This document shows positions 8,644 to 16,729 of a stretch of DNA of 64,000 bases, piece by piece (the first letter of the stretch is position 1; the number at the start of each line of letters is the position of its first letter). The notes beneath the pieces are model-generated. The model did not search any database and was not told the DNA's origin. It saw nothing but the letters and a program-made list of their open reading frames with translations. The position numbers were made by a program, and so were the translations under genes. Source of the DNA: Bradyrhizobium semiaridum (GTDB lineage: Bacteria; Pseudomonadota; Alphaproteobacteria; Rhizobiales; Xanthobacteraceae). Location of the stretch: NCBI RefSeq assembly GCF_020329505.1, contig NZ_JAGKJJ010000021.1, positions 45,909 through 109,908 of the forward strand. Reading direction: 5' to 3'.

Positions 8644-9396
8644 TTACGTCAGGCGGAACGTCACGCCGCAGAGGAAAAATCCATCGCCTGACACGGCGCA
8701 GCCCCTCGCTTTCGCCGCGTCGAGCACCTTCGTCTTGTCGGCGACCGTAAACGTCAGGCCGCTCATGATCTCGGCATCACCCTGCACGAAGCGGAAGGTG
8801 GCGTTCGGCAGCTTCACGGTGGTGCCGTCGGCGGAAATGCCGACGATCCTGCCCCAATGCTCCGCCAGCGCTTGCGGCTCGGGGCTCTGCATCTCGACCT
8901 CGGTCAGCGCCAGCGTCGTGTCCTTGCGGATCGACTTTTGCCAGTTCGGGCCTGCCGGCGGATACGGCCCCAGAATGTCGTCGCTGCCGTCGGTGTGGTT
9001 GAACTCGATGAAGGCCGCGCGGCAATCGCGCGGGTGCAGCTGCACGCCGCGATACGGCGCGTGCGTGATCACGTTGGCGGTGCGCACGCCCATCGCATTG
9101 GCTTTCGCGCCGCGCGCGTTGGGATCTTCGCAAGCGAAGATCGCCATGTAACCGCCGCGGCCGCCGGTCTTCTCGATGAAGCGGCCGGCCGCGGTTGCGG
9201 GCCCTGGCTCGAACGGCGCGACGACTTCGAGCAGGATGGTGTCGACCGGCATCAGCGCGTTCTCGAGGCCGTATTTGGCGACGTTGCCGTCGCGGTAGCA
9301 GACGTCGAGTCCCATGATCGCGGAGATATCCGCGATCACCGGCGCGAGCTGCGGCGCCACCAGGCAAATCTGCCGCAGCCGGATATATTCGGTCAT
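8644..9396 (-). CDS. VOC-superfamily (glyoxalase/dioxygenase-fold) protein
   Basis: A 250-residue protein with two repeated VOC-like modules: the first around residues 5-120 (RLRQICLVAPQL...GLDVCYRDGN...DTILLEVVAPF), the second from about 145. This fold includes glyoxalases, extradiol dioxygenases and methylmalonyl-CoA epimerases. Canonical metal ligands cannot be assigned with confidence. It begins three bases after the stop of the upstream enoyl-CoA hydratase gene, so the two are almost certainly co-translated and share a pathway. Confidence 0.7.
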   Translation of the reverse strand: MTEYIRLRQICLVAPQLAPVIADISAIMGLDVCYRDGNVAKYGLENALMPVDTILLEVVAPFEPGPATAAGRFIEKTGGRGGYMAIFACEDPNARGAKANAMGVRTANVITHAPYRGVQLHPRDCRAAFIEFNHTDGSDDILGPYPPAGPNWQKSIRKDTTLALTEVEMQSPEPQALAEHWGRIVGISADGTTVKLPNATFRFVQGDAEIMSGLTFTVADKTKVLDAAKARGCAVSGDGFFLCGVTFRLT

Positions 9397-9399
9397 GGC

Positions 9400-10194
9400 C
9401 TACTGCCCCTGGAAGGTCGGCTTGCGCTTCTCGACGAAGGCCTTGGCCGCTTCCTTGTGGTCGGCGGTGTCGCCGGCACGGGTGTGATGGATCGCCTCGC
9501 CGTCGAAGCAGGCTTCCAGCGTCATGGTCTCGGCATTGTTGATGTTGCGCTTGATGTAGCCGAGCGCGACCGACGGCCCCTGCGCCAATGAGCGCGCGAG
9601 CTCCAGCGCCTCGGCCTCGATATCGGCATCGGGCACCACCTTGGAGACCATGCCGAGATTGTAGGCTTCCTGTGCCGACAGCACGGGGGACATCATGTAG
9701 AGCTCACGCGCCTTGGCGCTGCCGAGCATCTTAGTCAGGAAATAGGTGCCGCCGTAATCGCCGGAGAAGCCGACCTTGGCGAAGGCGGTGGTGATCTTGC
9801 AGGAGGCGCTGGCAACGCGCAGGTCGCAGGACAGCGCGATCGAAAGCCCGGCGCCGGCGGCCGCGCCATCGAGCTGCGCCACCACCGGCTTGGGCATCTG
9901 GTGCAGGATGCGCGAAACTTCCATGCCGCGGCGCAGGTTTGCCATCTTGGCCTCGAACGGCAGCGGCGCGCGGCCGGCCGCCATCGACTTGACGTCGCCG
10001 CCGACGCAGAAGGTGCCGCCGGCGCCCCGGATCAGCACCGCGCGCACCTCGGGATCGCCTTCGGCGCGCCGCGCCGCCTCGACGAGGCCCTGCGTCATGT
10101 CGGGGTTGAGCGCGTTGCGCCGCTCTGGGCGGTTCATCGTGATGGTGAGCAGGCCCTGCTCGAGGGATTGGAGAACCATCTGACTGTCGCTCAT
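9400..10194 (-). CDS. Enoyl-CoA hydratase-related protein
   Basis: A 264-residue crotonase-fold protein. Visible features: MNRPERRNALNPDM, oxyanion segment RGAGGTFCVGGDVKSMAAG, second segment AQLDGAAAGAGLSIALSCD, and TAFAKVGFSGDYGGTYFL at the active-site helix. The GDYG stretch lacks the usual second Glu of true hydratases, so isomerase, hydrolase or lyase chemistry is possible. It is tightly linked to the VOC gene downstream and follows a periplasmic binding protein gene upstream, suggesting uptake and CoA-dependent breakdown of one compound. Confidence 0.83.
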   Translation of the reverse strand: MSDSQMVLQSLEQGLLTITMNRPERRNALNPDMTQGLVEAARRAEGDPEVRAVLIRGAGGTFCVGGDVKSMAAGRAPLPFEAKMANLRRGMEVSRILHQMPKPVVAQLDGAAAGAGLSIALSCDLRVASASCKITTAFAKVGFSGDYGGTYFLTKMLGSAKARELYMMSPVLSAQEAYNLGMVSKVVPDADIEAEALELARSLAQGPSVALGYIKRNINNAETMTLEACFDGEAIHHTRAGDTADHKEAAKAFVEKRKPTFQGQ

Positions 10195-10241
10195 GGCGTT
10201 TTGCCTTTCGTGTTGTTGATTTGCGCGACCTTTGTCCGCAC

Positions 10242-10320
10242 CTCATTGCGAGGAGCGAAACGACGAAGCAATCGATTCTTCATGCTGCGCGAGATGGATT
10301 GCTTCGCTCGTTCGCAATGA
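10242..10320. repeat. Palindromic repeat, ATTGCGAGGAGC type (family E)
   Basis: Arms begin TCATTGCGAGGAGCGAA and end TTCGCTCGTTCGCAATGA, with inner complementary CGAAGCAATC / GATTGCTTCG. One copy only in this window. It is inserted between the binding-protein gene and the hydratase gene. Confidence 0.75.
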
Positions 10321-10330
10321 CGGCCGTCCG

Positions 10331-11536
10331 TCATTTCTTCACCAGCGGGCAGCGCGAGGCTTCCAGCGGCTGGAACGCCTGGTCGCCCGGCACCGTCGCG
10401 AGCAGCTTGTAGTCGTCCCAGCGGCCCTTCGACTCCGACGGCTTCTTGACCTCGAACAGATACATGTCGTGGATCATGCGGCCGTCCTCGCGGATCTTGC
10501 CGTTCTTGGCGAACATGTCGTTGATCGGGGTCTCCTTCATCACCTTGATGACCGCGGCGGAATCGGTGGTGCCGGCGGCCTTCACCGCTTTCAGGTAATG
10601 CGTGACGGAAGAATAGACTCCGGCCTGGGCCGAGGTCGGCACCCGCTTGACGCGCTCCATGAAGCGTTTCGAGAACGCGCGGGTGTCGTCGTTGAGATCC
10701 CAGTAGAAGGCTTCTGCCAGCAGCAGGCCCTGCGCGGTCTCGAGCCCGACGCTGTCGATGTCGGTGACGAAGGCGAGCAGCGGCGACAGCTTCTGGCCGC
10801 TCTTGGTGAGACCGAATTCGGCAGCCTGCTTGATCGCGTTGATGGTGTCGCCGCCGGCATTGGCAAGGCCGATCACCTTGGCCTTCGACGCCTGCGCCTG
10901 CAGCAGGAACGACGAGAAGTCCGAGGTGTTGATCGGATGCCGGACGTTGCCGAGCACCTTGCCGCCCGACTTGACCACCACATTGCTGGTGTCCTTCTCC
11001 AGGTCCTGTCCGAACGCATAGTCCGCGGTGAGGAAGAACCAGGTGTCGAGGCCGGACTTCACTGCGGCAAGGCCGGTGACGTTGGCCTGCGCGAACGTGT
11101 CGAACACATAGTGCACGGTGAAGGGGCCGCAGGCCTCGTTGGTGAGGCGGATCGAGCCCGGACCGTTGAACATGATGATCTTGCCGCGAGCCTTGGCGAT
11201 CTCGCCGGCGGCGAGCGCGGTCGCTGAGGCCGCGACGTCGAAGATCATCTCGACGCCCTGGTTGTCGAGCATGTCGCGGGCGATGTTGGCGGCGAGATCG
11301 GCCTTGTTGAGGTGGTCGCCGACCACGACCTCGATCTTGCGTCCGAGCACCTCGCCGCCGAAATCCTCCACCGCCATCTTGGCAGCGGTCTCGCTGCCCG
11401 AACCGGTGATGTCGGCATAGAGGCTCGACATATCGAGGATGCCGCCGAGCTTCAGCGGGGGTTTGTCCTGCGCCAGCGACACATTCGCCGAGATCGCAAA
11501 CACGCAGGCCAGTGCACCGGCCAAAACTCGTCTCAT
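10331..11536 (-). CDS. ABC transporter substrate-binding protein, Liv/branched-chain type
   Basis: A 401-residue type I periplasmic binding protein. The ATG at 11536 follows GGGAGG and opens a signal peptide (MRRVLAGALACVFAISAN, cleavage near SLAQ), so the longer upstream frame is discarded. The mature part has the family pattern: PPLKLGGILDMSS at strand 1, AAKMAVEDFGGEVLGRKI, VEMIFDVAASATAL, and FSSFLLQAQASKAKVIGLAN. No permease or ATPase genes accompany it, as is common for orphan Liv-type receptors in Bradyrhizobium-like genomes. Context suggests the ligand is the compound degraded by the neighbouring CoA enzymes. Confidence 0.87.
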   Translation of the reverse strand: MRRVLAGALACVFAISANVSLAQDKPPLKLGGILDMSSLYADITGSGSETAAKMAVEDFGGEVLGRKIEVVVGDHLNKADLAANIARDMLDNQGVEMIFDVAASATALAAGEIAKARGKIIMFNGPGSIRLTNEACGPFTVHYVFDTFAQANVTGLAAVKSGLDTWFFLTADYAFGQDLEKDTSNVVVKSGGKVLGNVRHPINTSDFSSFLLQAQASKAKVIGLANAGGDTINAIKQAAEFGLTKSGQKLSPLLAFVTDIDSVGLETAQGLLLAEAFYWDLNDDTRAFSKRFMERVKRVPTSAQAGVYSSVTHYLKAVKAAGTTDSAAVIKVMKETPINDMFAKNGKIREDGRMIHDMYLFEVKKPSESKGRWDDYKLLATVPGDQAFQPLEASRCPLVKK

Positions 11537-11692
11537 CCACAGCCTCCCATCAAGCACGGACCTCATTCCAGGCGGTCCGCTTCGCGGGCGGATCATGCCG
11601 CATGGCCACCAGCGCAGCAAGCAGCGGCGTTGCAATGTTGGCGCACGCTTTTTCCATTCAACGGAATGGTCGAAATGTGCGAGCATGGCTTA

Positions 11693-12466
11693 ATGCGAAT
11701 CCAACGCGCCATAATTTGCTGTCCCCTGCTTGCATCGGCGATCGTCGCGTTCGCTATCTGCCGGGCCGAGGCGGCCGCATGCCATTTCGAGAGCCAGGAC
11801 GACGGGCGCGTCGCCGCCATTGTCGACGCGCGCAGCTTTCGCCTCGACGACGGCCGCGAGGTCAAGCTGGCCGGCATCGAGGTGGCGGACAGAGTGAAAG
11901 CCGCGGCAGTGCTGTCGGCACTGCTGGTCGGCCGCGAGGTCGGCCTGCGCGGCGGCGACGACGCGCCGGACCGCTACGGCCGCCAGCCGGCCTACGTCTT
12001 TCTTGCCGGCAGCGAAACTACCGTGCAAAGCGAGCTGCTGCGACAGGGACTCGCTCTGGTGTCATCCGAGATCGCCGACAAGGACTGCGCCACGGCGCTG
12101 ATGGCAGCGGAGGCCGAGGCGCGGCAGGCCCGATCGGGAACCTGGAGCGGGTCAGCTGTCATAAAAAACGCCGAAAGTCCGGGCGATATTTTGGCCGGGA
12201 TCGGGCGCTTTATGGTGGTCGAGGGCAGGGTTTTGTCGGTGCGTCAGGCTGGGTCAGTGACCTACCTGAATTTCGGCCGAAACTGGACACGGGACTTTGC
12301 GGCGACTATTTCAGGGCGCATAGTCCCTGCGTTCGAGGCGGCCGGGCTTGCACCCAAGTCCCTCGAAAATCGAAGGATTCGTGTCCGAGGCTGGGTGGAA
12401 GCGCGACGTGGGCCGCGAATCGAATTGCTCCGGGTGGGGCAACTGGAATTGCTCGGCGGGAACTAG
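11693..12466 (+). CDS. Exported staphylococcal nuclease-fold (TNase) protein
   Basis: About 257 residues with a signal peptide (MRIQRAIICCPLLASAIVAF, cleavage near AEAA). Residues about 35-145 match the thermonuclease fold: GRVAAIVDARSFRLDDG, EVKLAGIEV, and the DRYGR motif carrying the conserved arginine. The segment where active nucleases have a R-x(n)-D-x-P-E pattern reads KLAGIEVADR here, so the first Arg is Lys and the usual catalytic Glu is not obvious; activity is doubtful. The C-terminal part (SPGDILAGIGRFMVVEGRVL...YLNFGRNWTRDFAATI) resembles an OB-fold module. Role unknown. Confidence 0.75.
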   Translation: MRIQRAIICCPLLASAIVAFAICRAEAAACHFESQDDGRVAAIVDARSFRLDDGREVKLAGIEVADRVKAAAVLSALLVGREVGLRGGDDAPDRYGRQPAYVFLAGSETTVQSELLRQGLALVSSEIADKDCATALMAAEAEARQARSGTWSGSAVIKNAESPGDILAGIGRFMVVEGRVLSVRQAGSVTYLNFGRNWTRDFAATISGRIVPAFEAAGLAPKSLENRRIRVRGWVEARRGPRIELLRVGQLELLGGN

Positions 12467-12532
12467 GGGACGTGGGACTCACAGCATCGGCCATGCCCCG
12501 GTCAATTCGCTCGAAAATTGTGAGTTTGAGAC

Positions 12533-14029
12533 GTGATTGAGCGCGCAGGACGGCGTGGGGAAGTGACGGGCCGCTGCCTCGTGGCTGCGCCGGCGCTGAT
12601 CTGCGCCGCGCTGACGCTCTCGGCCTGCGGCAATGTCGGCCGCTTCGAGCAGCCCGGGCCGACCGCCGCGGTCGCCGCGCCGGCGAAGCCGAACCGGGTG
12701 GTGCAGCAGACCCCCGCGACCGAGCGCGAGCATGAGCGCATCCTCTCCACCTATGGCGGCGCCTATGACGACCCGAAGCTCGAGGCCCTGATCAGCAAGA
12801 CCGTCGAGCGGCTGGTCGCGGCCTCCGACCGGCCCGATCAGGCCTACAAAGTCACCATCCTCAATTCCGGCGCGGTCAACGCCTTCGCGCTGCCGACCGG
12901 CCAGCTCTACGTCACGCGCGGCCTGATCGCGCTCGCCAGCGACACCTCCGAACTGTCCTCGGTGCTGAGCCACGAGATGGCGCATGTGCTGGCCAAGCAC
13001 GCCGCGATGCGCGAGGATCAGGCGCGGCAGGCTGCGGTGGTGACGCGCGTCGTCACCGACATGAGCACCGATCCCGATCTCACTGCGCTGGCGCTGGCGA
13101 AAACCAAGCTGACGATGGCGAGCTTCTCGCGGCAGCAGGAGTTCGAGGCCGACGGCATCGGAGTCGGCATCGCCGCCCGCGCGCATTTCGATCCCTACGG
13201 CGCGGCGCGCTTCCTGACCGCGATGGAGCGCAATGCGGCGCTCAAGGTCGGTCGCACCGCGCTCGATCCGCGCGCGCAGGATTTCACCTCGTCGCATCCG
13301 GCAACGCCCGAGCGTATCGCCAATGCGCAGACCACCGCGCGGCAGTACACCGCGCCCGACAACAGCGAGCGCGACCGCGAGACCTATCTCGCCGCGATCG
13401 ACAACATCGTCTATGGCGAGGACCCCAGCGAAGGTTTCGTCCGCGGGCGCCGCTTCCTGCATCCCAAGCTCGGCTTCACCTTTACCGCGCCGGAGAATTT
13501 CACGCTCGACAACACCGCGCAGGCGGTGATCGGCGTGCGCGAGGGCGGCAGCCAGGCGATGCGTTTCGACGTGGTGCGGGTGCCGGCCGAGCAGTCGCTC
13601 GGCGACTATCTCAATTCCGGCTGGATGGAAGGCGTCGAGAAGTCCTCGACCGAAGACATCAACATCAACGGCTTCCCGGCAGCCTCGGCCACCGCGCATG
13701 GCGACACCTGGCAGTTCAAGGTCTACGCGCTGCGCTTCGGCAGCGACGTCTACCGCTTCATCTTCGCCGCCAAGCAGAAGACCACCGAGAGCGAGCGCAA
13801 TGCCCGCGAGACCGTCGGCTCGTTCCGCCGCCTGACGCTCGAGGAGATCCAGGCCGCCCGCCCGCTGCGCATCAAGGTGATCAACGTGCAGCCCGGCGAC
13901 ACCGTGGAATCGCTGTCGCACCGCATGGCCGGCGTCGATCACCCCATCGAGCGCTTCCGCGTCCTCAACGGCCTCGACGCCCACGCCCAGGTCAAGCCGC
14001 GCGACCGCGTCAAGATCGTGGTGGATTGA
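12533..14029 (+). CDS. M48-family metalloprotease lipoprotein (BepA-like) with C-terminal LysM-like module
   Basis: A 498-residue exported protease. A lipobox LTLSAC near residue 32 predicts a lipid-anchored envelope protein. The zinc site is complete: HEMAH in LSHEMAHVLAKH, with the third ligand in QQEFEADGIGVGIA. Downstream is SSHPATPERIANA, usual in M48 proteins. The last 50 residues (VINVQPGDTVESLSHRMAG...VLNGL...VKPRDRVKIVV) look like a LysM peptidoglycan-binding module. BepA-like proteases act in outer-membrane protein quality control. The GTG at 12533 is the furthest start; a GTG at 12563 also precedes a complete signal sequence. Confidence 0.87.
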   Translation: MIERAGRRGEVTGRCLVAAPALICAALTLSACGNVGRFEQPGPTAAVAAPAKPNRVVQQTPATEREHERILSTYGGAYDDPKLEALISKTVERLVAASDRPDQAYKVTILNSGAVNAFALPTGQLYVTRGLIALASDTSELSSVLSHEMAHVLAKHAAMREDQARQAAVVTRVVTDMSTDPDLTALALAKTKLTMASFSRQQEFEADGIGVGIAARAHFDPYGAARFLTAMERNAALKVGRTALDPRAQDFTSSHPATPERIANAQTTARQYTAPDNSERDRETYLAAIDNIVYGEDPSEGFVRGRRFLHPKLGFTFTAPENFTLDNTAQAVIGVREGGSQAMRFDVVRVPAEQSLGDYLNSGWMEGVEKSSTEDININGFPAASATAHGDTWQFKVYALRFGSDVYRFIFAAKQKTTESERNARETVGSFRRLTLEEIQAARPLRIKVINVQPGDTVESLSHRMAGVDHPIERFRVLNGLDAHAQVKPRDRVKIVVD

Positions 14030-14047
14030 GTCCGTAGGCCCTCGGCT

Positions 14048-15364
14048 TCAGCCCTCGGCTTCGCGCAGGCCGCTCAGCCACAGCGCCAGCAGCGTCCACA
14101 CCGCGCCGGACAACAGATACGCGCCGGCCGAGATCAGGCCGAAATGGGTTGCCAGCAGGAGCGCGGCGAGCGGCGCGAAGCCGGCGCCGAACAGCCAGGC
14201 GAAATCCGAGGTCAGCGCCGACGCCGTATAGCGGTAGGTCGGCGCGAAGCTGGAGGCGATCGCGCCCGACGACTGACCAAAGGAGAGACCGAGCAGCACG
14301 AAGCCCGCCACCATGTACACGGTCTCGCCGAACGGGCCGGCATCGAGCAGTTGCGGGGCGAAGCCGCTATAGACCGCAATCGCCACCGCCGATCCGAGCA
14401 ACAGCGGCTTGCGGCCGACGCGGTCGGCGATCATGCCCGAGGCGACGATCGCGGCGACGCCGACCATCGCGCCGATCATCTCGATGATCAGAAAGCGCAC
14501 CGGGCTTTCCTTGGTGAACAGGAACACCCAGGACAGCGGAAACACCGTGACCATGTGGAACAGCGCAAAGCTCGCCAGCGGCGCGAAGGCGCCGAGCAGG
14601 ATGTAGCGGCCTTCCTCCTTGACCGTCTCGCCGACCCGCGAGGGCTGCAGGTCGCGGCTCTCGAACAGCTCGGAATATTCATTGGTCGCCACCATGCGCA
14701 GCCGCGCGAACAGCGCCACCACGTTGATGGCGAAGGCGACGAAGAACGGATAGCGCCAGCCCCAGTCGAAGAAATCGTCGGCCGAGAGGTTGCCGGCGAA
14801 GAAGGCGAACAGCGCGCTGGCCACGATCAGCCCGAGCGGTGCGCCGAGTTGCGGCACCATCGCGTACCAGCCGCGGTGATGCGACGGCGCGTTCATTGCC
14901 AGCAGCGAGGCGAGGCCGTCCCATGCGCCGCCCCAGGCGACGCCCTGCAGCACGCGCGCGGCGGCCAGCAGCCAGATCGCCGCGGCGCCGATCGTGTCGT
15001 AGCCGGGCAGGAACGCGATCGCGACCGTCGAGGTGCCGAGCAGGAACAGCGCGATGACCAGCTTGGCGCCCTTGCCGTGGCGGCGGTCGACCGCCATGAA
15101 GATCACGGTGCCGAGCGGCCGCGCGGCGAACGCCAGCGCGAAAATAACGAACGAATAAAGCGTGCCGGTCAGTTCGTTGACGAACGGAAACACCAGCTTC
15201 GGAAACACGATCACCGAGGCGATCGCGTAGACGAAGAAGTCGAAGAACTCCGAGGTGCGCCCGATGATGACGCCGATGGCGATCTCGCCCGGCTTCGCCT
15301 GCCCGTGATCGCGGCGGGCTTCCGGGGGACCGAGAGTGGTTGCAGGGGCCTGTGCCATCGCCAT
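14048..15364 (-). CDS. MFS transporter, metabolite:H+ symporter (MHS) type
   Basis: A 438-residue transporter with about 12 hydrophobic segments. The first helix region IGRTSEFFDFFVYAIAS and the loop ARPLGTVIFMAVDRRHGKGA are typical of the MHS subfamily (dicarboxylate, shikimate and betaine carriers), as is LLAAARVLQGVAWGGAWDG in helix 4. Substrate is not predictable. It is transcribed away from the quinol oxidase operon, and a 19-base perfect palindrome lies in the shared upstream region. Confidence 0.87.
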   Translation of the reverse strand: MAMAQAPATTLGPPEARRDHGQAKPGEIAIGVIIGRTSEFFDFFVYAIASVIVFPKLVFPFVNELTGTLYSFVIFALAFAARPLGTVIFMAVDRRHGKGAKLVIALFLLGTSTVAIAFLPGYDTIGAAAIWLLAAARVLQGVAWGGAWDGLASLLAMNAPSHHRGWYAMVPQLGAPLGLIVASALFAFFAGNLSADDFFDWGWRYPFFVAFAINVVALFARLRMVATNEYSELFESRDLQPSRVGETVKEEGRYILLGAFAPLASFALFHMVTVFPLSWVFLFTKESPVRFLIIEMIGAMVGVAAIVASGMIADRVGRKPLLLGSAVAIAVYSGFAPQLLDAGPFGETVYMVAGFVLLGLSFGQSSGAIASSFAPTYRYTASALTSDFAWLFGAGFAPLAALLLATHFGLISAGAYLLSGAVWTLLALWLSGLREAEG

Positions 15365-15456
15365 TCGCGCCGTGAATCTCGTTGAACATGAGGGCCGCGG
15401 ACGGAGTTCGCCAGCCGGTCCAGTGGATTGTCTGCGCCTTCATCCCGCACTGCAAC

Positions 15457-15475
15457 ATTGGACAAATTGTCCAAT
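15457..15475. promoter_or_regulatory. 19-base perfect palindrome between MFS gene and cyoA
   Basis: ATTGGACAA-A-TTGTCCAAT is a perfect 9-1-9 dyad, 63 bases before the cyoA start and 92 bases before the MFS start. Position and symmetry suggest an operator for a dimeric regulator controlling one or both genes. The regulator is not identifiable. Confidence 0.6.
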
Positions 15476-15538
15476 GTCCCGTTTGCTGCATCGCAGCTAC
15501 CCCTTGGCGGAACTCATAAAATTCCAATGGGGTGAGCC

Positions 15539-16720
15539 GTGCGCGCCTTGAAATTATTGGCCTTATTGCCGTTTGCGGCCCTGCTCGGCGGGTGCGATTT
15601 CGTCGTCCTCGCGCCCGCCGGCGACATCGCCGCCCAGCAGCGGGACCTCGTCGTCATCTCCACCGTGCTGATGCTGATCATCGTGCTGCCGGTAATGGCG
15701 CTGACCGTGCTGTTCGCCTGGCGCTACCGCCAATCCAACACCGAGGCGGCCTACGAGCCGGAGTGGGATCATTCCACCCAGCTCGAGCTGGTGATCTGGT
15801 CGGCCCCGCTCCTGATCATCATCTGCCTCGGCGCGCTGACCTGGATGGGCACGCATCTGCTCGATCCCTACCGCTCGCTCGGCCGCATCGCCGCCGACAA
15901 GCCGATCGAGCGCAAGGACAGCGCGCTCGACGTCCAGGTGATCGCGCTCGACTGGAAGTGGCTGTTCATCTATCCGCAATACGGCGTCGCCGCCGTCAAC
16001 GAGCTTGCCGCGCCGATCGACCGCCCGATCCGCTTCCGCATCACGGCCTCCTCCGTGATGAACTCGTTCTACATCCCGGCGCTGGCCGGCCAGATCTACG
16101 CCATGCCCGGCATGGAGACCAAGCTGCACGCGGTCTCCAACAAGGAAGGTACCTTCCGCGGCTTCTCCGCCAATTACAGCGGCGCCGGCTTCTCCGGCAT
16201 GCATTTCGACTTCAAGAGCCTGTCGGCATCCGAGTTCGACAAATGGGTGGCCGCCGCCAAGGCGAGCAAGGACATGCTCGGCCGCAGCGACTATCTGCAG
16301 CTCGAGCGTCCGAGCGAGAACGTGCCGGTGCGGCTCTACGGCACGGTCGACCGCGATCTCTACAAGGCGATCCTCAACATGTGCGTCGAGCCGGGCAAGA
16401 TGTGCATGAGCGAGATGATGGCGATCGACGCCAAGGGTGGCCTCGGCCGCGAGGGCGTCAACAACACGCTGCCACTAACTTACGACAAATACGCCCGCCG
16501 CGGCGCGCCGCTCGGCAGCGAGCCGACTTTCGTCGCCGGCATCTGCTCGATCGACGAGCTGAAGGATACGCCGCTGCGCGAGGTCACCGCGCCGCTCGAC
16601 CTGACGCCGCTGCGCGGCGTCGGTCTGAGGCGCCCGCCGTTCTCTCCCGCTTTCTCCCCTGCTCATCCATCGTCGACGTCGCTGCTGCTGTCAGGCCAGC
16701 GTTCGAAATCAGAGTCCTGA
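15539..16720 (+). CDS. cyoA: Cytochrome bo3-type quinol oxidase subunit II
   Basis: A 393-residue lipoprotein (lipobox ALLGGC near residue 19) with two transmembrane helices and a periplasmic cupredoxin domain. The latter reads SVMNSFYIPALAGQIYAMPG and later FSGMHFDF, and lacks the CuA Cys-x3-Cys-x3-His ligands. This makes it a quinol rather than cytochrome c oxidase subunit. The tail after about residue 355 is Ser/Pro-rich. The start is GTG with GGGGTGAG upstream. It is the first gene of a packed operon and forms the ubiquinol-facing part of the proton-pumping oxidase. Confidence 0.93.
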   Translation: MRALKLLALLPFAALLGGCDFVVLAPAGDIAAQQRDLVVISTVLMLIIVLPVMALTVLFAWRYRQSNTEAAYEPEWDHSTQLELVIWSAPLLIIICLGALTWMGTHLLDPYRSLGRIAADKPIERKDSALDVQVIALDWKWLFIYPQYGVAAVNELAAPIDRPIRFRITASSVMNSFYIPALAGQIYAMPGMETKLHAVSNKEGTFRGFSANYSGAGFSGMHFDFKSLSASEFDKWVAAAKASKDMLGRSDYLQLERPSENVPVRLYGTVDRDLYKAILNMCVEPGKMCMSEMMAIDAKGGLGREGVNNTLPLTYDKYARRGAPLGSEPTFVAGICSIDELKDTPLREVTAPLDLTPLRGVGLRRPPFSPAFSPAHPSSTSLLLSGQRSKSES

Positions 16721-16729
16721 GAGGGCCGC

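Noticed and set aside
14144..15385. Open frame of 413 codons opposite the MFS gene
   Set aside because: Composition is almost wholly Arg, Gln, Glu, Asp, His and Gly, as expected from the complement of membrane-protein codons.
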